64,000 bases of DNA from Roseivirga seohaensis (GTDB taxonomy: Bacteria > Bacteroidota > Bacteroidia > Cytophagales > Cyclobacteriaceae). Made by a program: the position numbers and the translations under genes. The stretch lies in contig NZ_LRPB01000049.1 in NCBI RefSeq assembly GCF_001592945.1, positions 124,001 to 188,000 of the forward strand, written 5' to 3'. Below, in pieces: positions 1-6,585 of this stretch. Within the stretch, counting starts at the first letter, position 1; every line of letters starts with the position of its first letter. The notes beneath the pieces were generated by a model. The model was not told where the DNA came from. It searched no databases and saw only the letters and a list, made by a program, of their open reading frames with translations.

Positions 1-1023
1 CGTATCTTTATTGAACTTGTATTTTACATTCTCCCATACTTCTTTTTCTACGGTACACATACCACCATGATCCAACTCTACTCTAATGATGGAGTCGGAT
101 AATCCAGCGACTATGCCCAAAGATCCATTGACCCATTGACCTTCTGGATTATTCTTAATAAACATGACCTGCGCACCAATTTTTAACTTAAGGTCTAAGT
201 CAGAGGGATACGCCACTGAATCAAAATTACCTGATATTTCCGCTCTGTAAAGCCGCGATTCTCCATCAAGTTCTGATAATTTGGATTGATTGATCTTTTG
301 GGAAGCGTCAAGCTTTGTGGTGAGAGTTAAAATGTGGTTTCCAGTTTCTGAGATTGGCACCGGTAGAACTCTGGAATTCAATTGATCCAGTTCTGCGTTA
401 GTTAATGTTTTAGTTCTAATCTTATCAAGAAGGCTTACAAAAAGTGGGTCTTTTTGACGATATACCTCTTTTAACTCGATAGTAAACAGTTTTAAATGCC
501 TGAAAACATGAGCTTGATAAAAACGTAGCCCTCCATAAATCTCATTAAGTGTCTGCGTTTCCTCATTTTTCCCTTGAACGATTGGTTCAAGTTGATATAA
601 GTCACCTACTAAGACTATCTGCTTACCTCCAAATGGCAAATTAGGGTTTCCTCCATTTTTCCGTAAAGAAAAGTCAATGGCATCAATCACATCTGCCCTG
701 ACCATTGAAGCTTCGTCTAAAATTAATGTGTCAAGTGATTCAATTAGCTTTCTCTTCTCCGAACCCTCCCAAAAGGTCTTAATTCCTTTGTCTTTGGGTA
801 AAAGAGGTCTTGGTGGAAATTGAAAAAACGAATGGATGGTAACCCCTTTTATATTAAGGGCAGAGATTCCAGTAGGGGCTAAAACAACAAAGTTCTTGTC
901 TATTTTGCGGGTGATTTTGCTTAGGAAAGTAGACTTTCCTGTACCTGCCCTTCCGGTGAGAAAAAAGGATAGGTTTGTGTTTTCCACAAAGTCAAATGCA
1001 GCATCAAATTCCGTATTGTTCAT
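1..1023 (-). CDS. Pif1-like DNA helicase, C-terminal part cut off by the left window edge
   Basis: The frame is open from an ATG at 1023 to position 1 with no stop (341 codons seen), so the gene continues to the left of the window. The translation has a Walker A motif near residues 24-32 (GRAGTGKST), the segment APTGISALN followed by TIHSFF, a Walker B segment LILDEAS, and the helicase motif III-like GDLYQLEPIV. These match the Pif1/RecD-like superfamily 1B helicases, which unwind DNA 5' to 3' and resolve structured DNA. It lies 60 bp downstream of the metallopeptidase-like gene on the same strand, so it may be the last visible gene of the Argonaute operon, or a separate neighbour. The Pif1-like assignment is firm; the link with the Argonaute is inferred from position only. 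Confidence 0.85.
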   Translation of the reverse strand, partial: MNNTEFDAAFDFVENTNLSFFLTGRAGTGKSTFLSKITRKIDKNFVVLAPTGISALNIKGVTIHSFFQFPPRPLLPKDKGIKTFWEGSEKRKLIESLDTLILDEASMVRADVIDAIDFSLRKNGGNPNLPFGGKQIVLVGDLYQLEPIVQGKNEETQTLNEIYGGLRFYQAHVFRHLKLFTIELKEVYRQKDPLFVSLLDKIRTKTLTNAELDQLNSRVLPVPISETGNHILTLTTKLDASQKINQSKLSELDGESRLYRAEISGNFDSVAYPSDLDLKLKIGAQVMFIKNNPEGQWVNGSLGIVAGLSDSIIRVELDHGGMCTVEKEVWENVKYKFNKDT

Positions 1024-1083
1024 TTTTATAGAAGCTCCTTATATAAATCAATTTCCAATACTCATCATGAAGGATAAATTTAA

Positions 1084-2220
1084 CTATACTTCCTTCTTTA
1101 ATAAGCTAACCATTTTCTGTTCATGTTCAGGAAAGCCAGTGGGGTTTTTCCAAAACTCTTTCCAGGCAGTATTCAATGTGTCTATTATCAGCGTATCTGT
1201 ATTGTCAGAAGCTATCTTGCACCCAAGCGCTTTAATGCCTTCCAGGCAATAAGTAGCTGCACTTTTTAAGAAATGATCAGGTAGAGCAATATGATATTCG
1301 GTTTCGGGAGAAATATCCAGAACTCCAACAAAGTCATTCCATTCTTTTTCTATTGCTGCTTTCTCTTGAGTAAAGCCCATTAAATCTAGTGCATGAAACA
1401 TAGTGGTCATTCTCGCACCAGCTGGTGGATGAGAGGTTTTTTGATAGTAAGGAACTCCAAAAAGATTCCAATCCATTTTCGCGCACATGTGAAGATTACT
1501 CCAGACAAAAGCTGGCCCCAGAGTATAGGTGGCAAACAGATCACAGAAAAACTCCTCAGCCCAGCTTTCTATCCAGCTGTCACGCCAGATATAATAAGGG
1601 CGTATGTTATTGCCATCACCGAACTTATTCAACTTAAGCCGGGCAATCTCTTGGGTAAAGTGTTTTTTTATATCTCGATTGAGTTGCCCCATACTGACCC
1701 TTATAGGTTCTGTAGTAGGGTTATCCACTGATATGAGAGGATGGCAAAGCTCGTGGTAGAGATCTGGAAGATGCAGCAGGAAGTCAGCTTCCAACAGCGG
1801 CATGCACATCAAATTATACTGTGGAAAAATTCTATAATAGTGCTGTGAAAGGCACGAAACCACAGGGGGCTGAATAGGGTATTCGATTTCTGAACAAACG
1901 CGTCTTACCAGCTTGTTGACATATTCATCATCATCATGTTTTCGGCTAATGGCTGCGACAATCACATTTTCCAAAACGTGAAGCTCGCTCAATATGGATT
2001 TGAACTTGCTGAATTTATGTAGTAAGTTCTGTGGTTTCGAATAGTCCTGATTGTAAAGCAAAGCTGAAAGCCTGTCTATCATCAATTCAATTTCGACCAT
2101 AGCTTTAGCGATCAATGGGTCAAAATACAAGCTCGACTCCTTAGCTCTGGGGAACTTACTTTTGAGTATTCTCGATTTTTGGATGCTTTCCATTATTGCA
2201 CCATCAATGTATTCAGTCAT
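1084..2220 (-). CDS. Zinc metallopeptidase-like protein (HExxH...ExxxD)
   Basis: The 378-residue protein has no signal peptide or obvious membrane segment, so it is probably cytoplasmic. It contains HELCH at residues 156-160, and about 60 residues later WAEEFFCD, which gives an ExxxD (E223, D227) typical of the third ligand helix of gluzincin metallopeptidases. These motifs are visible; protease activity is inferred. I do not recognise a named family. The first 110 residues are helical and charged, possibly an interaction domain. The start ATG overlaps the stop of the upstream small gene (ATGA, 2217-2220), indicating translational coupling within the Argonaute operon. It might be an effector cleaving a host or phage protein, or a catalytically altered scaffold. 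Confidence 0.6.
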   Translation of the reverse strand: MTEYIDGAIMESIQKSRILKSKFPRAKESSLYFDPLIAKAMVEIELMIDRLSALLYNQDYSKPQNLLHKFSKFKSILSELHVLENVIVAAISRKHDDDEYVNKLVRRVCSEIEYPIQPPVVSCLSQHYYRIFPQYNLMCMPLLEADFLLHLPDLYHELCHPLISVDNPTTEPIRVSMGQLNRDIKKHFTQEIARLKLNKFGDGNNIRPYYIWRDSWIESWAEEFFCDLFATYTLGPAFVWSNLHMCAKMDWNLFGVPYYQKTSHPPAGARMTTMFHALDLMGFTQEKAAIEKEWNDFVGVLDISPETEYHIALPDHFLKSAATYCLEGIKALGCKIASDNTDTLIIDTLNTAWKEFWKNPTGFPEHEQKMVSLLKKEV

Positions 2221-2588
2221 GATTCTTTGCTCATTTTAGCCAAGGCATGAGAATATTCACTGTCTAAGGCATTGACAACATGGTGTAAGTTCTTGGATAG
2301 CGATTCATATTTTTTTTGATTGATATCAGCCGCAATGCCATTAAAAAACTTGGACTTCGAGAAGTTCTTTTTCCTCAGCTCAGCCTCAATTATCACACTT
2401 AACACCTGAATTCTCGGGTCAATGCTCTCATCGTCTTTGAGCTTCTCAAACAACTCCTTAACTTCCTTATATTTCTCAGCAGGCACTTTTTCTGAGTCGT
2501 TCTTTATGGCGATCATAAAGTCGTTAAGTAGTCCCAAGTACTTACTTGTCAAGTAGTAGATATTGGCATTCAATCCTGTATCACTCAT
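2217..2588 (-). CDS. Small helical protein of unknown function in the Argonaute operon
   Basis: I do not recognise this 123-residue protein. It is highly charged, rich in Lys, Glu and Ser, has no cysteine, signal peptide or membrane segment, and reads as all-helical (for example EVKELFEKLKDD around residue 45). It starts 10 bp after the Argonaute stop codon and its own stop overlaps the metallopeptidase-like start by 4 bp, so the three genes are almost surely co-translated. Size and position would suit a partner or immunity-type protein for either neighbour, but that is inference from context only. Confidence 0.65.
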   Translation of the reverse strand: MSDTGLNANIYYLTSKYLGLLNDFMIAIKNDSEKVPAEKYKEVKELFEKLKDDESIDPRIQVLSVIIEAELRKKNFSKSKFFNGIAADINQKKYESLSKNLHHVVNALDSEYSHALAKMSKES

Positions 2589-2598
2589 GTCTGTATGT

Positions 2599-5028
2599 CT
2601 ATTGATTAATGGATTTCATTAAATTGATCTTTTGAGAATTATAGGAACTCCCCAAAAGGTTGATTCTCCTGTCCGTCATTTTGATGGTTATTGGGTTTCG
2701 CGAACAGTCATCAGGTTTGGTATAGGCAAGATGAGATAAAAAGAATATGTCCTCCAGTACATTTTTGAAAGGCATAGAACCAGAAACATGTTTTACGTAT
2801 AATGGCTTGGAAGTTCCTTTTTTACTATACTCCCTGCCTGTAGTGCATACGTAGGCTTCATAATCGTTAAGGAGTGCATAGGTTCCCATTTGAGGATTAA
2901 GAACTTTGCCATTGTCCTCATGTTCCTTCCAGATGTCAAAAGTTTTTGTGACGTCAAATAAGCGGAAAGGCACTTTGGATTTTTTTGGTATTTCAACAAC
3001 TGTATATGAGGTGTCGGGAGGCAAGGTTCCTGTTTCAACTAGAAGTTTGATAGCGCTCTCTATACCCGCTTTTTCGGTTTGAAAGATGCGTCCATCTCTA
3101 TGGAAAGTGATTGTTTTGATTGGTTGATCTGAGAACTCCGCAAATTTTGTGATATTTTCAACAAGAATCCGGCTCACTTGATCTGAAGAAAGCTTTTCCT
3201 TGTTCTGTGATTTGTCCCAAGCGGGTAGAATGTTCTTAGAATACTTATCTACAAATGTGAATCCGGCTATATGTTGCTTAACATCAATTCCAATTACCAA
3301 ATCGGCATGGAGAGGGGTGGCTAGAATAAAGGGCCACCGCTCATTGTTGAGAAGAACCTGGTTAACGGCCACTCCAAAAAGGTAACCTTGATATAGCCTT
3401 TCAAGTTTTTTGTTTTCACCTCTTTTGATATAATACTTGGACTCCCCATTTACCTCTTCATGCCCATAACATTTTTCGAGTATTCTGGTGTGCATAATGC
3501 TCGCACTAACATTGTAATCATTCAAGCATTCCGAGACTACCAATGCAGCGGTTTCATCATGCATCTTTTTATTTCTCTCCAAATGGCTTGGTAGGATTAC
3601 TACAGCATAACCTTCCAGCATCATAGTGGTGTTTTCACCTAGTTTTGAAATAATTTCTAGGCCAATATCCAAGGAATTGGTTTTGTTTCTATCATCATAC
3701 GGTACAACTATGGGTTTCCATCCCGAGCTCGTGGGGTGCATTTTATCTACCATGGCAGCAAGGTCTTTCAAGAAATACTTCTCGTTGCCGAAGCTGTTGT
3801 GTATGGTTTCTGGCACAAGTATATATTGTCTGGTAAATGGAGCATTGGTATAAAAACCGACTTTGGGCGAAAGCAATAATTTCTTCCTTTCCATTCCAAG
3901 TTTTTGCTTTTCTACGCGAAGATTGGCTTTACTGGAGGTTTCGCATCCCAGAACTATATCGTTATTGAACTGAAGGTCCGGAAAGTCAAACAGACCTAAG
4001 TCTGGGCTTAAGGGAGTTGTGGAAATCTGAATTTGTACATTACCATGCTTTAACTTATTCAAATACTTTGAGATTACTGTGCTGCTATACTTTCTTCTGA
4101 AAAACGGAGGTATGATGGAAGCCCTGTGTAATCTACTTACCTCTCTATCTTCCGTATCATAGGTAGCATAGCACATAGCGGCCACAGCTCCTTTAGGTTG
4201 TTTTTCATTGTTCCGATAAACTAAAACAGAGGCACTATCTGGAATCTTGGCTAAGTGGGGAGGCATAGTTCCATTGTAGATTTTTCGAATATCATCAAGT
4301 AAAGTCACAGAGCCCGATTCTCTTTTGAAACGATATTTGGAGATATCCAAGCTACTGAGTTCGTCTGGTTTGATCTCAAACCAGTTTTTGCCGTAGCGGT
4401 AAACCAGCCTTCTTTTCTGTCTTTTGAGGTTGTTGAATTCGGCATTGGAAAGGTGCGCGCGTAAGGGGTTTTTGGCCATGTACTTTTTGGTGATATCTAC
4501 ACAAATCCCATATCCACCAGTAGGCAATGCCACAACACGAGGTATAAATCCATTGAAGATAGCAACTTGGTTTGACCCTGCATTTCGTGCTGGTTCTTTG
4601 CTATAAAAGGCATCACCTGTTCGTGGCTGCCATAAGCGTGGGTCTTTTCTTATCTCACCCGAAAGGTCAAACTGCAAAAAGCGTAGGATGATCTGTTTTT
4701 CTGATTCATCCTCACTTTCAAAATCAAGAAACCTTACCTGATCGGTATCTTTAAAATAAACAAAATCACCATATTTTGCTTCCAAACCATCATTCGGGAT
4801 AGCCCGTAAAATCTCTGCTTCATCTTTCACAATCAAGAAAGGTATGCCCTCACGGTGAATGACGATAACGGGATGTCTTAGGGAATAGGAAAGCTTTTTG
4901 GTGATATACTGTATGTTGATATCATAATCATCTCCTGTGCTGTTAAGGCCGATAATTTCCAAAAGTCTATAGTCAGCTGATAAGGCCGATAGATTCTCAA
5001 TTGGGAAAATGTTGCTTTCTTTAATCAT
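2599..5028 (-). CDS. Long prokaryotic Argonaute (PIWI-domain) protein with apparent DEDD tetrad
   Basis: Long prokaryotic Argonautes use a short guide strand to bind, and if active cut, a target nucleic acid. The C-terminal third is a PIWI domain. With the ATG at 5028 as residue 1, the apparent catalytic residues are D582 (IGIDVK), E611 (KEKLSSDQV, glutamate-finger position), D645 (HRDGR) and D786 (KMTDRRIN). Their spacing is close to that of active Thermus Argonaute. A MID-like region precedes it (about 415-570), and roughly 400 N-terminal residues could hold N and PAZ-like domains that I cannot delimit. An upstream in-frame ATG at 5118 would add 30 residues but overlap the nuclease gene by 89 bp, in its conserved cysteine region. 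I prefer 5028, which follows the nuclease stop codon by one base. The MID lysine usually seen before GG.PW is not obvious here (LLNNERWPF), so guide-end binding may differ. Confidence 0.85.
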   Translation of the reverse strand: MIKESNIFPIENLSALSADYRLLEIIGLNSTGDDYDINIQYITKKLSYSLRHPVIVIHREGIPFLIVKDEAEILRAIPNDGLEAKYGDFVYFKDTDQVRFLDFESEDESEKQIILRFLQFDLSGEIRKDPRLWQPRTGDAFYSKEPARNAGSNQVAIFNGFIPRVVALPTGGYGICVDITKKYMAKNPLRAHLSNAEFNNLKRQKRRLVYRYGKNWFEIKPDELSSLDISKYRFKRESGSVTLLDDIRKIYNGTMPPHLAKIPDSASVLVYRNNEKQPKGAVAAMCYATYDTEDREVSRLHRASIIPPFFRRKYSSTVISKYLNKLKHGNVQIQISTTPLSPDLGLFDFPDLQFNNDIVLGCETSSKANLRVEKQKLGMERKKLLLSPKVGFYTNAPFTRQYILVPETIHNSFGNEKYFLKDLAAMVDKMHPTSSGWKPIVVPYDDRNKTNSLDIGLEIISKLGENTTMMLEGYAVVILPSHLERNKKMHDETAALVVSECLNDYNVSASIMHTRILEKCYGHEEVNGESKYYIKRGENKKLERLYQGYLFGVAVNQVLLNNERWPFILATPLHADLVIGIDVKQHIAGFTFVDKYSKNILPAWDKSQNKEKLSSDQVSRILVENITKFAEFSDQPIKTITFHRDGRIFQTEKAGIESAIKLLVETGTLPPDTSYTVVEIPKKSKVPFRLFDVTKTFDIWKEHEDNGKVLNPQMGTYALLNDYEAYVCTTGREYSKKGTSKPLYVKHVSGSMPFKNVLEDIFFLSHLAYTKPDDCSRNPITIKMTDRRINLLGSSYNSQKINLMKSINQ

Positions 5029-5029
5029 A

Positions 5030-5956
5030 TCAATCGGGTTTGCAAATTGGTTTAAAAGAACAATTACCACAGGCCGATGGGTCGGTTGTGGTCGGGAATT
5101 CCTCTGGGGAACATTCACTAAATTTTCGATTAGCTCCTAATCGGTACATCTTTAAAAGACCTGTGGCGATTTCGTCTTCGGTATTCCTAATGTCATCTTG
5201 GGTGATTTCATAATCACGGGACTCATCGGTAAGCAGTTGAAACTCGGTCAACCTGTAGTCAAGCACGCTATAGCTTTTCAAATTCGCTGGAAAATCCTTA
5301 TGAGGGTTTACTTTGCTCAGCGAAAATGCATAGGCCAGTAACTGATCTTGGTACGTTTTAGTAGCAAAAGTGTGAACCTTCCAATCAATAATGTGCGGTG
5401 GTTCATCTTCAAAAAACAGGATTAAATCTGGACGGCCGATTACCCGAAACCTACTGAAAGGGAGGGAAAGTGTCCGTTGGGTTAGCCATTGATCGGCCGT
5501 GCGTAAATACTCAATTAAATCTTCCCTTTCTATGAAATTCTTGAGGGCTTGATGTGTATCGTTTCTAACGCGTTGTAATTCGCTTTCTGCTATTCCTTTA
5601 TCGTTATCAAAATCAATAATCGCTGAAAAATCATCATAATCTGAAAACACAATGTTGGGTTCACGGTATTTCTTTTTTCTGGCAAAATCGAGTCTTTCAT
5701 CAAACTTTCTGTTGGCTACCCATAACAAGGTATCCTCGTGCAAGCTCTCTTTCTTACGAATTCTACTGATCGCTACCTGACCTATAACTTCATCAACAAT
5801 ATCTCCTCTCCAGGCATCAAGTGTCTTTAGTTTGGAAAGGATTGTCACTTCCCTGCGAAAAGGATCTTTGACCGTTCCGTGCGCTACAATATTTTTATAG
5901 TACCATTGACGGTTACATTTGAGAAATTGCCTATATCCAGAGTATGACCAATTCAT
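5030..5956 (-). CDS. Cas4/RecB-like PD-(D/E)XK nuclease with four cluster-type cysteines
   Basis: The 308-residue protein has the RecB-nuclease motifs in order: GRPD (D177), IIDWK (D191, K193) and a QLLAYA motif near 205-210. One cysteine lies near the N-terminus (C14 in FLKCNRQWYY) and three near the C-terminus (C296, C299, C305 in CGNCSFKPIC). That arrangement matches the 4Fe-4S cluster of Cas4 and AddB, so DNA exonuclease or end-processing activity is likely. The gene is 2 bp downstream of the XRE regulator and ends one base before the preferred Argonaute start. In an Argonaute operon a plausible inferred role is guide generation or target degradation. The histidine often found in motif I is an aspartate here (GDIVDEVI). 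Confidence 0.8.
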   Translation of the reverse strand: MNWSYSGYRQFLKCNRQWYYKNIVAHGTVKDPFRREVTILSKLKTLDAWRGDIVDEVIGQVAISRIRKKESLHEDTLLWVANRKFDERLDFARKKKYREPNIVFSDYDDFSAIIDFDNDKGIAESELQRVRNDTHQALKNFIEREDLIEYLRTADQWLTQRTLSLPFSRFRVIGRPDLILFFEDEPPHIIDWKVHTFATKTYQDQLLAYAFSLSKVNPHKDFPANLKSYSVLDYRLTEFQLLTDESRDYEITQDDIRNTEDEIATGLLKMYRLGANRKFSECSPEEFPTTTDPSACGNCSFKPICKPD

Positions 5957-5958
5957 TA

Positions 5959-6303
5959 TTATGACTTTCTGTTCCTGATGAATTTTAGATACTGAAGAAG
6001 TTCTACTTCTTCTTCATTGCTTATCTCACCAAGTTTATTTTTAGCAGCTGATGAAATGCTCTGGTCTTTTGGCAGAGCATTGCTTTTAGAAACCGGATAG
6101 CCCACTTTTTCCATTAGCATTTCATAAGAAACCTGATAAAATTTGGCAAGTCTATATAGGGTATTGGGTGATGGTTGCTTGACTTTACCAGATTCCAATT
6201 GGCTCAGATAAGCATTTGACACATCTGTCTGACGTTCCACCTCTCTTAAGGTCGCTCCTTTTGATTCTCTGAGGGCTTTGAAATATTGACCATATCCATC
6301 CAT
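5959..6303 (-). CDS. XRE-family helix-turn-helix regulator of the Argonaute operon
   Basis: This 114-residue protein has a classical Cro/C1-type HTH over about residues 8-64 (LRESKGATLREVERQTDVS, then YLSQLESG). The acidic helical C-terminal tail may serve dimerisation. It is the first gene of the operon and ends 2 bp before the nuclease gene. Two copies of a 20-bp dyad lie immediately upstream and overlap the promoter elements, which strongly suggests autoregulation and repression of the whole operon. Such a regulator commonly controls defence loci whose products are toxic when expressed constitutively. The DNA-binding assignment is firm; the control role is inferred from the operator layout. 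Confidence 0.88.
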   Translation of the reverse strand: MDGYGQYFKALRESKGATLREVERQTDVSNAYLSQLESGKVKQPSPNTLYRLAKFYQVSYEMLMEKVGYPVSKSNALPKDQSISSAAKNKLGEISNEEEVELLQYLKFIRNRKS

Positions 6304-6321
6304 TGCTTAAAAATTGTTTCG

Positions 6322-6373
6322 TTGCTAAATATCGCAAGCAAATATATGTAGCTTTGCTTGATATCGCAAGCAA
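6322..6373 (-). promoter_or_regulatory. Promoter with tandem XRE operators
   Basis: Two 20-bp dyads, TTGCTAAATATCGCAAGCAA (6322-6341) and TTGCTTGATATCGCAAGCAA (6354-6373), differ at two positions and are 32 bp apart centre to centre, about three helical turns. On the minus strand a TATATTTG -7 element (6339-6346) overlaps the first dyad. A TTG -33 element (6367-6369) lies 20 bp further upstream inside the second dyad. Repressor binding would therefore block both promoter elements. The leader to the ATG at 6303 would be about 30 nt. Confidence 0.75.
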
Positions 6374-6585
6374 TAGATAAAATTATTTTATCAAAGGGTT
6401 GTGCTTTAAGGAAATATATGCCTTGCCACTGGCTAAATCCTTAAACTTAGTAGCAGTAACTCTCATAGCGTACTGCGCAAATCTCTTTACTATGGGTATA
6501 TTCATGTTTATCATTTCATTAAAAGCAGACTAAAAAGGTTTACAAGGAATCTCTTAAAGCTTGGCTGTTTTTTAGGTTTTACTCC
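6374..6585. other. Intergenic region between the Argonaute operon and the FtsX-like gene
   Basis: No gene is evident. A 17-bp AT-rich palindrome (GATAAAA/TTTTATC) lies at 6376-6392, directly upstream of the second XRE operator. It could be a further regulatory site or simply AT-rich upstream promoter DNA. The rest shows no repeats or convincing terminator. Confidence 0.4.

Noticed and set aside
2793-3038. Open frame on the minus strand inside the Argonaute gene
   Set aside because: Different frame of a strong coding region, no start signal, no recognisable domain.
5029-5118. N-terminal extension of the Argonaute from an upstream ATG
   Set aside because: Overlaps the constrained cysteine region of the nuclease gene by 89 bp, and the encoded residues look like an out-of-frame shadow.
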